Shown here: in pieces, positions 57,457 through 64,000 of the stretch
Layout: each line of letters starts with the position of its first letter
How positions within the stretch are numbered: position 1 is the first letter of the stretch
The notes under the pieces: model-generated
Database searches by the model: none
Seen by the model: only the letters and a program-made list of their open reading frames with translations
Told to the model about the DNA's origin: nothing
Position numbers and translations under genes: made by a program
Assembly (NCBI GenBank): GCA_047777345.1
Contig: JBKEEJ010000010.1
Coordinates: 1 to 64,000, forward strand
DNA from: Anaerocolumna sp047777345
Lineage (GTDB): Bacteria > Bacillota > Clostridia > Lachnospirales > Lachnospiraceae
Direction of reading: 5' to 3'
Length of the DNA stretch: 64,000 nucleotides

Positions 57457-58409
57457 AAATTTATCCCCTCTTTCATATTAATTAATATTTCTTCCAAAGA
57501 TGCCTGTTTAATATTTAGCTCCCCTATATCAATCCATGTTCTTAGTTCGCTTGCTAATTGCAGCAATAAATCAGGACTTGACTGTGAAACCACTTTTATT
57601 GTAGGAAAATGAAATTCCAGGGAGTATAAGGAAAGATTATATTTTGAAATAACTTCTTTTAGCTTACTTTCTGTTAAGTTCATATTTTTATCTGTATCCG
57701 TAAGCAGGATTTCCAAAACGTTATTCCTGGAAAATTTATGTTTTGTATTTTGAATGGTATCATTGCTTATCATATATCCATCCTGGAGAATAATCACCCT
57801 GTTACAGATTTTTTCAACTTCGTCCAGAATTTGTGTCGTATAAATAATAATTTTTCCTTCCTGATTTTTTTGATTTAATATCTCAAACAATCTTTTCTTG
57901 ATTAAAGGGTCCATTCCATGAGTAGGTTCGTCCATTATTATGATTGGGGTATCCAGCATAAGGGTTTTGGCAACCTGTACTCTTTTTGCATAACCACCGC
58001 TTAATTCGCTGATTTTGCATTTTTTATATTTATGTAAATCCATAATGTCTATAACTTCATCAATGGCAGCTTTTAACCCTTTTCCCCTTAATCCATACAT
58101 AAACCCATTTGTTTTTAAATTATCATATACGGTTAAATAATAATCCAGTCCGCTGTTTTGATATACCACACTAAATTGCTTCCGGTATGCCTTCCCATCC
58201 TTGGGACGTAAATGATTAATTAACACCTCGCCTTGTGTTGGCGAAATAATGCCGGTGATGGAATGTACAAGCGTTGATTTGCCTGAACCGTTTAACCCAA
58301 GGATAGCCAAGGATTCCCCTTTTTCAATGTTAAGATTTATGTTGTTTAAGGCTTTGACAGTTTGTTTCTTCGTCACATATTCTTTGCTTAAATTATGAAT
58401 GGTAATCAT
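57453..58409 (-). CDS. ABC-2 exporter ATPase
   Basis: A 318-residue ATPase of the DrrA/CcmA-like group. Walker A is GLNGSGKSTLVHS, the Q loop is VVYQNSGLDYYLTV, the signature is ELSGGYAKRVQVAKT, and Walker B is IIMDEPTHGMDP. The C-terminal 90 residues form a regulatory domain typical of this group. It is the first gene of a two-gene operon and overlaps the permease by four bases. Two exact tandem decamers (TTTTACACTA) lie 26-45 bases upstream and overlap the likely promoter. Confidence 0.9.
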   Translation of the reverse strand: MITIHNLSKEYVTKKQTVKALNNINLNIEKGESLAILGLNGSGKSTLVHSITGIISPTQGEVLINHLRPKDGKAYRKQFSVVYQNSGLDYYLTVYDNLKTNGFMYGLRGKGLKAAIDEVIDIMDLHKYKKCKISELSGGYAKRVQVAKTLMLDTPIIIMDEPTHGMDPLIKKRLFEILNQKNQEGKIIIYTTQILDEVEKICNRVIILQDGYMISNDTIQNTKHKFSRNNVLEILLTDTDKNMNLTESKLKEVISKYNLSLYSLEFHFPTIKVVSQSSPDLLLQLASELRTWIDIGELNIKQASLEEILINMKEGINL

Positions 58410-58434
58410 ATTATCCCCTCTGAAGAATTTTTGT

Positions 58435-58454
58435 TTTTACACTATTTTACACTA
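58435..58454. repeat. Tandem decamer upstream of ABC-2 operon
   Basis: TTTTACACTA occurs twice in direct succession (58435-58444, 58445-58454), just before the minus-strand ATPase gene. On the minus strand the block overlaps a TATATT-like -10. It may be a regulator binding site, with the GTGTA half-sites resembling those of some GntR/YtrA-type regulators. Confidence 0.55.
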
Positions 58455-58871
58455 ATATAAAATAAAGTTTAAATTCTTAAAATTATGGTAACAGGGCAAG
58501 AAAAAAATGTCAATTTTATTGTTGTCATAATCTTGCAATAATCCGGTTAATACTGGATATGTTTCAGCAATATAATCACGGTTTTAATACAGCCTTTATT
58601 CATTATTTCCCGGCATTAATCCATTGTAATTATAGACCTGTGGAATTTACCTTTCTGTTTGTATTATCCATATATATTTATTTTCCTTTAAAATCTGTGA
58701 GAAAAGGCTTTTCCCCTTGAAACAATGAAATACTTTCTGTTACAATAAGTATTCCGGTCTATGATAAGTATTTTTTACCGCCAATTATCATAAACTACTT
58801 TAAGCCGTATTTAGCTTTCTTAAAAATATGGGCTATTCTTCGTTTCACTTATGCTAAAGGAGGCTGTCATA
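58455..58871. other. Divergent intergenic region with nuclease promoter
   Basis: About 420 AT-rich bases separate the ABC-2 operon from the nuclease gene. The only signal I see is a plus-strand promoter, TTGAAA (58717-58722) and TACAAT (58741-58746) with an 18-base spacer. This leaves a leader of about 120 bases with no recognised RNA motif. Confidence 0.5.
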
Positions 58872-59933
58872 ATGAAAAAAGGAAAAAGCAAAAAAACTGG
58901 ATTATATATTATTATTGGAATTTTACTTGTTTTACTCTATACATGCGGAAACAACCAATCCACAAATCCTGATACAACCACGCCACAAAACCAGACAACA
59001 GAGAACACAACCAAACCTGGTGCCACAGCCGACCTTACCGACATACCTGTCCCAACAGATACAGTAACCCCAACTGTTTCGGCTGCTCCAACACTTAAGG
59101 CAGAAGGAAATCCATCTGTCTACAAATATAAGAAAAAGTCTTATACGGTCATTGAAGTTGACGGCGGGGATTTATCCGGCCAAAGGCAACCTAATGTGGC
59201 AGTTGATATCGGATATGGAGACAGAGTATACTGGGCTTTGACAAATCAATACGGACAACTGGTATATGTTATTGCGGATAAAATTATTTTGCAGAATCCG
59301 GAGAAGGAACCGGTATTGTCAAATGGCAGGTACTATAATGATGAGGCAAAAGTTCCGGGAACCGAATTGGAAGATTATGACGAGGGGCATATTATAGCAG
59401 ATTCCCTGGGCGGTGTGTCCAATGCTTATAATATTACTCCACAAAACAGTGTTCTTAATCGGTACGGTGATCAGGCCTATATGGAAAAAATAATCCGGGA
59501 TGCCGGAGGTTGCAGTAATTTTGTTGCCACAATTACTTATCCCAACACGTCCACTCAGATACCTTCCAGATACAAGTATGAATACGAAATTAACGGAAAC
59601 AAGATTGTGGATGAATTTGATAATATTGACCCTGACGAAGCCAATCGCAACCTTACGGACACAAACAATGCCACAGCGAAAAAAGAAGAATCAAACAAAA
59701 GTGATTCCGGTAAAAATGAAGTAAAAAGCAGTTCTGACACAAATAAATCTAACGCTTCCAATAATAAAAGCTTTAACGAAAAAGCAGAACTTGCAAAAAT
59801 AGATACCAACGGCAACGGCAAAGTCAGCATAGCCGAAGCCAAAGCCGCAGGATATTCTATGCCGATTTATTCCGATCATTGGCTTTATAAATATATGGAT
59901 GACAGAGACGGCGACGGAATGGTCGGGGAATAA
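58872..59933 (+). CDS. Secreted DNA/RNA non-specific endonuclease with C-terminal Ca-binding module
   Basis: A 353-residue exported nuclease. An N-terminal hydrophobic segment (KTGLYIIIGILLVLLYTCGN) acts as signal or anchor; the Cys in LLYTCG could be lipidated, although the lipobox is not ideal. A Thr/Pro/Asn-rich linker (to about residue 80) follows. The endonuclease domain resembles the NUC/EndA-type group with DEGHIIADSLGGVSNAYNIT and PQNSVLNRYGDQAYME, where DEGH replaces the usual DRGH. A second Ser/Lys/Asn-rich linker leads to a C-terminal segment with EF-hand-like DTNGNGKVSIAEAKAAG and DRDGDGMVGE, similar to an Excalibur module without its cysteines. The start ATG follows AAAGGAGG; an earlier in-frame ATG at 58851 lacks one. 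Confidence 0.87.
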   Translation: MKKGKSKKTGLYIIIGILLVLLYTCGNNQSTNPDTTTPQNQTTENTTKPGATADLTDIPVPTDTVTPTVSAAPTLKAEGNPSVYKYKKKSYTVIEVDGGDLSGQRQPNVAVDIGYGDRVYWALTNQYGQLVYVIADKIILQNPEKEPVLSNGRYYNDEAKVPGTELEDYDEGHIIADSLGGVSNAYNITPQNSVLNRYGDQAYMEKIIRDAGGCSNFVATITYPNTSTQIPSRYKYEYEINGNKIVDEFDNIDPDEANRNLTDTNNATAKKEESNKSDSGKNEVKSSSDTNKSNASNNKSFNEKAELAKIDTNGNGKVSIAEAKAAGYSMPIYSDHWLYKYMDDRDGDGMVGE

Positions 59934-59945
59934 AAGAGGAAAAAC

Positions 59946-60010
59946 AATGCCACTGTGAAGTGTTTGCATCCTGCCTGACAGGGAATATCACCTCAAAGTG
60001 GCATTTGTAT
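59946..60010. terminator. Terminator between nuclease and membrane-protein genes
   Basis: AATGCCACT and AGTGGCATT are perfect inverted repeats about 45 bases apart, with a small CCTG/CAGG hairpin inside. They lie between convergent genes, with T-rich sequence on the plus side. Confidence 0.65.
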
Positions 60011-60017
60011 TATTTTT

Positions 60018-60563
60018 TTACCTTTTCCAGCTGTAATATTTTTTTAGGCCATAAATCATTACCAAATACCATATCCGCATGGCCACAGCCAATATGGAAC
60101 ATAATGTCATAATGAAAGATGAATACAGAGTTAAGGAAATAAAAAGAGCAGCAAGTATAATAATATAAATAGTAACAAACTTATTTATACGCCTGATTAA
60201 ATCATTGGAATATTGTTTATTGCCCCGGTCATTTAAATAACCGGCAGATCCTTGGATAATATAATATTCTGTGAACAACTCGACTGCACCGATAAAAGTA
60301 GCTCCTGATGCCAGGAAGAAGTTCGATGTTTGTAATCCCTCAATATCCCATATAAAATTGATGATTGAATAAATTACTCCCATAACTGCAAATACCGATG
60401 CCTTATTATATTCTTTTACCGCCTGACTGGCATTTAATTTGGATATGCCACCGGCAATCATTGCCCAGCCTATAAATTGGGGAAGAATTTGAAAATTACC
60501 AATATTAATATGAACGGTCATTAAAAATATTCCCCAGAATATTAATTGATATCCTGTTTCCAT
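60018..60563 (-). CDS. Membrane protein, unknown
   Basis: A 181-residue protein with about five hydrophobic segments (residues 5-20, 30-45, 55-72, 85-105 and a pair at 130-170). The N-terminal METGYQLIFWGIFLMTVHIN and FQILPQFIGWAMIAGGISKL resemble small membrane proteins found beside regulators in Lachnospiraceae, but I do not recognise a named family. AAGGGGG precedes the ATG. It follows the DUF3021 gene by 76 bases on the same strand and may be the last gene of the ABC-LytTR operon. Confidence 0.75.
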   Translation of the reverse strand: METGYQLIFWGIFLMTVHINIGNFQILPQFIGWAMIAGGISKLNASQAVKEYNKASVFAVMGVIYSIINFIWDIEGLQTSNFFLASGATFIGAVELFTEYYIIQGSAGYLNDRGNKQYSNDLIRRINKFVTIYIIILAALFISLTLYSSFIMTLCSILAVAMRIWYLVMIYGLKKYYSWKR

Positions 60564-60638
60564 TATATCCCCCTTATCTTTTCCAATCTGCTCCCTTTTC
60601 CTTAAATTAATGAATATCTGTCAAATATCTTTCCTGAT

Positions 60639-61061
60639 TTATTCATCATTCATATGATATTCTTTTAATCTTTTGTTTACTTCATCGGCAATTTTTTTAT
60701 CCTTCTTTATAATGGATAAAGTAATAAGAATATAGCATATGGTAAAAAGCAGGTATAACAGCAATAAGTTCTTAGGTCTCCTTATCCAATCAAAAATAAT
60801 GGAACCAGACATAACTACCAAAGCATTATACAAATAATGGATTACATACCTGGCCATAACCTGTTTTTTGCTCAATGTCTTATTGGACATAAAAATAAAA
60901 ATTCCTATGGAACAAACGGCAGACATAAGAATAATCTGCCATAAAAATAGAAAGGATAAGCTGGCGTTCCGGTTAAATATGGTCATAAAAACAGCGGCAC
61001 AAATGATAATACCGGTGGTTATATATACAAAAACATTTAACGCATTTCGAATTAATGACAT
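60639..61061 (-). CDS. DUF3021 membrane protein
   Basis: A 140-residue four-helix membrane protein of the DUF3021 family (helices at about 10-30, 38-56, 72-92, 100-118). It ends in a charged tail (KKDKKIADEVNKRLKEYHMN). DUF3021 genes usually sit directly after a LytTR-domain regulator, as here (13 bases). Known LytTR/DUF3021-type pairs are thought to act as a membrane inhibitor and a regulator that control their own operon. Confidence 0.87.
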   Translation of the reverse strand: MSLIRNALNVFVYITTGIIICAAVFMTIFNRNASLSFLFLWQIILMSAVCSIGIFIFMSNKTLSKKQVMARYVIHYLYNALVVMSGSIIFDWIRRPKNLLLLYLLFTICYILITLSIIKKDKKIADEVNKRLKEYHMNDE

Positions 61062-61074
61062 ATCTTAAGCTCCT

Positions 61075-61512
61075 TTACAAACCTAACCTTTTTTTCAGTT
61101 CCGGTACATACTGTCTTGATATGACTACCTTTTCTCCATTCAGAAGCAAGGCTTCAAATCTACCGGAAAAAACAGGACTTACACTTTTTATCTTGGCCAT
61201 GTTTAATATAACTGATTTTGATGCTCTGAAAAAGGAAGTATTGTTGTACTGTTCCTCAATTTCATAAAGTTTCAGTTTAGATTCATAGACATCTTGCTTA
61301 CAGTAAATAAACACTTTGTTGTCCACGCTTTCAAAGTAATAGATATTATTTAAATCAATCATGGTAATGGTTCCATCCTTCATACCAATGAGCTTTTTCT
61401 TTTCCGTTTTTAACTCCGATATTAATTTCAGGGCAGTATCGCTAAGATTTCTGCACCGAATAATAACCACTTCTTCTTCGTCCGGATTAATATCTTCAAT
61501 TATAATTTTCAT
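61075..61512 (-). CDS. LytTR-domain transcription regulator
   Basis: A 145-residue regulator without a receiver domain. The N-terminal 45 residues form a small alpha/beta region. The LytTR DNA-binding domain covers about residues 45-143: LIGMKDGTITMIDLNNIYYF, ESVDNKVFIYCKQDVYESKL, FFRASKSVILNMAKIKSVSP and the last strand VVISRQYVPELKKRLG. With the DUF3021 protein behind it and an ABC-2 exporter in front, it belongs to the small LytTR regulatory systems that respond to membrane or signal-peptide stimuli. It begins 12 bases after the permease gene, with an AGGAG site. Confidence 0.92.
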   Translation of the reverse strand: MKIIIEDINPDEEEVVIIRCRNLSDTALKLISELKTEKKKLIGMKDGTITMIDLNNIYYFESVDNKVFIYCKQDVYESKLKLYEIEEQYNNTSFFRASKSVILNMAKIKSVSPVFSGRFEALLLNGEKVVISRQYVPELKKRLGL

Positions 61513-61524
61513 ATTGGTTAACTC

Positions 61525-62436
61525 CTATCTGATAACGGTAATTCTTTTTCTTTGTATGAAGGATGATATTATAATTAAAATTATACCACTTATTAACATA
61601 AATGCCACTTTAAGACAGGTGTCTACCATATGGTTTCCTACGTTTACAGTAATCCCCATATAATCCATATATTCCTTTTTCAAAAGATCCGGACAGTTAT
61701 AAAAAGTTTCTTCCAGTATATTCTTTGTCAGTACCTCTCTAAGAAGGGAACTGCCATATAGCAGAGGAAAACATTTTAAAACTGTCTGCAATTTATCCGA
61801 AAGAGATCCCATAGGCAAATAAATAGCTGCCAAAAATCCGGACAAAGTTCCAATTACGGTACTAAGGCCGGAAAAAGCGCTGACACTATGCACAAAATTA
61901 ATGATGAAAAACACTAAGCTGGCAGACATAAACACATTTACCAAGATGTAAAGAAAAGCTTGCAAAACCTGAGACGCCGTAAGAAAGGAGCCACCTTTTA
62001 AAAAGACATAGATTTCGCCTGCTATTAACGTAAATAAACACACGATAATCCCCATAATTAAGGCGGCTAAAACGTATCCCATTACAAAAATTCCCCTGTT
62101 TACAGGAGCCACATAAAAACTGGATAATCTCCTGTCATCTTCATCCTTTACCATAAATCCTACCATGGTTAAGGTAATACTCATGGCATTGACAGCGATA
62201 ATCCCCGCTAAAGTCCAAAGAAGAATCAGTTGTTCAGCATTGGCCTTATCAGCTGCCGCATCCCTTACCCCTCCATATTCGCTTAAGAGTTTCACCACAT
62301 ACCCGGTGTTGACGTTACCCAGAAAAACAGCCATGAGCAGAATAATTATTATAGTTGACAGAAATGAAAAAAACACACAGGATTTATCCCGAACATACAG
62401 TAACATATTTCTCTTTACCAACCGCAATAAAGTCAT
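61525..62436 (-). CDS. ABC-2 type permease
   Basis: A 303-residue permease with about six transmembrane helices and a large first extracellular loop (VKLLSEYGGVRDAAADKANA), typical of ABC-2 membrane proteins of the multidrug/bacteriocin type. FMVKDEDDRRLSSFYVAPVN is the characteristic cytoplasmic segment. The start is the ATG at 62436 after GAGAGGG; a TTG at 62442 is in frame but too close. It follows the ATPase gene by about 98 bases. Confidence 0.87.
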   Translation of the reverse strand: MTLLRLVKRNMLLYVRDKSCVFFSFLSTIIIILLMAVFLGNVNTGYVVKLLSEYGGVRDAAADKANAEQLILLWTLAGIIAVNAMSITLTMVGFMVKDEDDRRLSSFYVAPVNRGIFVMGYVLAALIMGIIVCLFTLIAGEIYVFLKGGSFLTASQVLQAFLYILVNVFMSASLVFFIINFVHSVSAFSGLSTVIGTLSGFLAAIYLPMGSLSDKLQTVLKCFPLLYGSSLLREVLTKNILEETFYNCPDLLKKEYMDYMGITVNVGNHMVDTCLKVAFMLISGIILIIISSFIQRKRITVIR

Positions 62437-62534
62437 AACCAAACCCTCTCTCTATCATATTTTCTTTTCAGTTCCTTTGTTTTTATCCACATTTTTACCT
62501 ATCAAATGCTTTCTCTGTCCACCAAAAAATTAAA

Positions 62535-63443
62535 CTATAAACTTTTGCCGGTAACATTTAAAAATACATCGTCCATCGTTCCCTGAAGAATTTCACATCC
62601 TTTTACGTACTCCCTTATCCTGTTTAAAATATCCAGGCCATGAAGGGTATCCTTTAGATTTACAGATACGTAGTTGCTTTTTACCTCAAAATCATATCCT
62701 TCTTCTTTAAGAAACCGAAGAACCGCTTCTTTGTCACCGGGAAATATTTTTAGCAGGTCGTTGGCATATTTTTGCTTTAGCGAAGGAGGGGTGCCCTGGG
62801 CAACCAGTTTGCCGGCCTCCATAATGGCAATATACTGTGCCCTGGCAGCTTCTTCCATATAGTGAGTAGTCAAAAATATGGTCATCTCTTTTTCTTTTCT
62901 AAGGGTCTCCAGACTATCCCATACATTTTGCCTGGTTTGAGGATCCAGGCCTGTGGTAGGTTCGTCCAGAAATAATATTTCCGGCGTATTCATTAGGGCC
63001 CTGGCAATCTCACAGCGTCTTTTCTGTCCTCCGGACAGTTCCTTAAATTTCCTGTTTAACAAGTCACCAATTTCCAATAAGTCGCAGACATGGTCCAGAT
63101 TCCTTTTTATAATCTTACTGTCCTTATAATAAAGAGAAGCCCTTAGAATCAGATTTTCTTTTATAGTAAGCATATCATCCAGGTAATTTTCCTGAAAAAC
63201 CACACCAATTTCCCTTCTGATTTTTTCATTGTCCTTACCCAACTTATAACCACAAACTTTAACTTTCCCCTCGTCTTCGTTAAGTAGGGTGCACAGAATA
63301 TTTATTGTGGTAGACTTTCCGGCTCCGTTTACTCCCAAAAAACCATAAAGCTGTCCTTTTTCCACATGAAAACTGATGTCATCCACTGCCTTTATATCTT
63401 TAAAGTATTTTTTTAAGTTATTTACTTCAATTATGGGTTCCAT
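62535..63443 (-). CDS. ABC transporter ATPase of ABC-2/LytTR operon
   Basis: A 302-residue ATPase of the DrrA/CcmA-like group. Walker A is GVNGAGKSTTINIL, the Q loop is VVFQENYLDDMLTI, the signature is KELSGGQKRRCEIARAL, Walker B is ILFLDEPTTGLDPQT and the switch is FLTTHYMEEA. A C-terminal regulatory domain of about 90 residues follows. It heads the operon that continues with permease, LytTR regulator, DUF3021 and a small membrane protein. The substrate is unknown. Confidence 0.92.
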   Translation of the reverse strand: MEPIIEVNNLKKYFKDIKAVDDISFHVEKGQLYGFLGVNGAGKSTTINILCTLLNEDEGKVKVCGYKLGKDNEKIRREIGVVFQENYLDDMLTIKENLILRASLYYKDSKIIKRNLDHVCDLLEIGDLLNRKFKELSGGQKRRCEIARALMNTPEILFLDEPTTGLDPQTRQNVWDSLETLRKEKEMTIFLTTHYMEEAARAQYIAIMEAGKLVAQGTPPSLKQKYANDLLKIFPGDKEAVLRFLKEEGYDFEVKSNYVSVNLKDTLHGLDILNRIREYVKGCEILQGTMDDVFLNVTGKSL

Positions 63444-63583
63444 TTATAACTCCTCTCCTATCCAAATCAATATATGTTTTGTTTACTTCCGTATCTTTAA
63501 AATTCCAATAACAACCAAATTCTTGCTTTAGAGTAGTTTATATAATTTATTTTGCTTCTTCAATGGCATTTTAAGTAAAATGC
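63444..63583 (-). promoter_or_regulatory. Upstream region of ABC-2/LytTR operon with 18-bp inverted repeat
   Basis: GCATTTTA and TAAAATGC form an inverted repeat with a 2-base centre (63566-63583). On the minus strand it directly precedes TTGAAG (63557-63562), a possible -35 with TATAAA or TAAACT further down. The repeat is a candidate operator, perhaps for the LytTR protein, but it is not a recognised LytTR site. Confidence 0.45.
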
Positions 63584-63643
63584 AAATTAAGTAACGTATC
63601 CGGTTGATTCCAAAAGGTAAGTGGTATTTATAAAAGCTTTTGC

Positions 63644-63697
63644 TGACCCTTTGTCCGGTAAGTGACAGTTTCCTTTACAGTTTCCTTTTAAGGGTCA
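63644..63697 (-). repeat. Inverted repeat enclosing two tandem 12-mers
   Basis: TGACCCTT (63644-63651) pairs with AAGGGTCA (63690-63697). The loop contains two exact contiguous copies of ACAGTTTCCTTT (63665-63676 and 63677-63688). Nothing in the neighbouring genes explains it. Confidence 0.55.
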
Positions 63698-63756
63698 TGT
63701 GCATCCCCTAAAGAGCTTTTTTTCATAGGAAATTTGGAGGAATTTCTTACGCAATA

Positions 63757-63880
63757 AGAAAAAGGCCTGATTTTACCAGGTCCTTGGGTCTGCCCGTTCT
63801 GCCGCAAGCAGAAATTTTCTCCTCCCCGCGGGTCCACATCCTGCTTGGAAGCTTTTCCTTTTAAAGAAATTCTTATAAAA
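63757..63880 (-). ncRNA. Candidate structured RNA near the window end
   Basis: This segment is clearly more GC-rich than its surroundings and contains several hairpins: GGAAAAGCTTCC, CAAGCAG/CTGCTTG, TTCTGC/GCAGAA (63797-63813), GGG-CAGA-CCC and a final GGCCTG/CAGGTCC hairpin (63764-63783) followed by TTTTTCTT on the minus strand. It is bounded on the upstream side by another terminator. I see no convincing promoter. A 92-residue ORF drawn through it crosses two terminators and has no ribosome binding site. Not matched to a family I know. Confidence 0.4.
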
Positions 63881-63910
63881 AAAGCCGGAACCTGATAAAT
63901 CAGATTCCGG
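63877..63910 (-). terminator. Terminator of a gene lying beyond the window
   Basis: On the minus strand CCGGAATCTGA and TCAGGTTCCGG form an 11-bp stem with a TTTA loop and one wobble, followed by CTTTTTTT. It must end a transcript entering from beyond position 64000. Confidence 0.85.
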
Positions 63911-64000
63911 ACCTTGTAATCCAATAACCTATTTACTACCTCTTTTTTAAAATCAATTAAACGCAAAATATAGAAAAATTTTCCATATAATAAAAAATAG

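Noticed and set aside
63824..63840. T-box-like GTGGACCCGCGG on the minus strand
   Set aside because: It resembles the T-box GTGGTACCGCGG core, but the bases differ, no specifier stem or matching terminator arm is present, and no synthetase or amino-acid gene follows.
63688..63966. 92-residue minus-strand ORF
   Set aside because: It reads straight through two Rho-independent terminators and a hairpin-rich segment, and has no ribosome binding site.
1..64000. CRISPR array
   Set aside because: No regularly spaced identical repeats of 24-40 bases and no cas-like gene were seen.

Overview
The window is AT-rich, with strong AGGAGG-type ribosome binding sites, tight TTGACA/TATAAT promoters and many hairpin-plus-T-run terminators. 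The gene set points to an anaerobic, low-GC Clostridia, most likely a Lachnospiraceae of the plant-fibre type. It includes a PerR-type regulator with reverse rubrerythrin, mannoside and sucrose phosphorylases, a permuted GH3 beta-glucosidase, DUF951 and a DUF3021/LytTR/ABC-2 locus. This placement is an inference from gene content; no rRNA is present.

Layout. 0-7 kb is a housekeeping block: rpsF-ssb-rpsR on the minus strand, a nitronate-monooxygenase-type flavoprotein, a YbdG-like MscS channel, a ROK fructokinase, an XRE regulator with a DUF5680 domain, and DUF951. 7-9.4 kb holds a hemolysin-III/PAQR membrane protein, then a PerR-type regulator and reverse rubrerythrin that share nearly the same operator. 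9.5-12 kb is a mannoside phosphorolysis pair (GH130 and cellobiose 2-epimerase). 12-25 kb is mostly housekeeping and stress genes: DEAD-box helicase, DHH phosphoesterase, ClpB, a TipAS-type MerR regulator with a textbook 19-bp-spacer promoter, an amidase, an M42 peptidase, a cyclase and HAD proteins. 25-28 kb is a translationally coupled Cof phosphatase, O6-alkylguanine transferase and MFS operon. 28-34 kb is a permuted GH3 enzyme with two type-B carboxylesterases.

34-46 kb holds a NiaX-like ECF S component, tRNA-Gly(CCC), a four-gene HrtBA-like exporter plus two-component system, a complete ISLre2-family insertion sequence with target duplication, and a tandem pair of chemoreceptors, one of them frameshifted, followed by an M28 peptidase. 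46.9-54.4 kb is a sucrose/fructoside locus: binding protein, two permeases, sucrose phosphorylase, GH32 and a LacI repressor. It is preceded by a 30-bp perfect palindrome overlapping the -35 box. The locus has no transporter ATPase of its own. 54.7-60 kb has tRNA-Ala(GGC), a frameshifted DUF3800 gene, a flavodoxin, an ABC-2 exporter and a secreted nuclease with a C-terminal calcium-binding module. 60-63.5 kb is a five-gene ABC-2/LytTR/DUF3021 operon. The last 550 bases contain no convincing gene but several structured elements.

How it fits together. Sucrose taken up by the ABC importer would be split by phosphorolysis (saving ATP) or by GH32 hydrolysis, and fructose would be phosphorylated by the ROK kinase at 4.7 kb. 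Mannobiose would be epimerised and then phosphorolysed. PerR and rubrerythrin handle peroxide. Three genes (35.5, 41.6 and 55 kb) each look broken by one missing base, which is either real decay or assembly error. The most interesting unexplained signals are a promoter-plus-terminator unit upstream of the DEAD-box gene (15.2-15.4 kb), the structured tail at 63.6-63.9 kb, an HssR-like 9-2-9 direct repeat upstream of the HrtBA-like genes, and an 87-bp inverted-repeat element at 28.1 kb.
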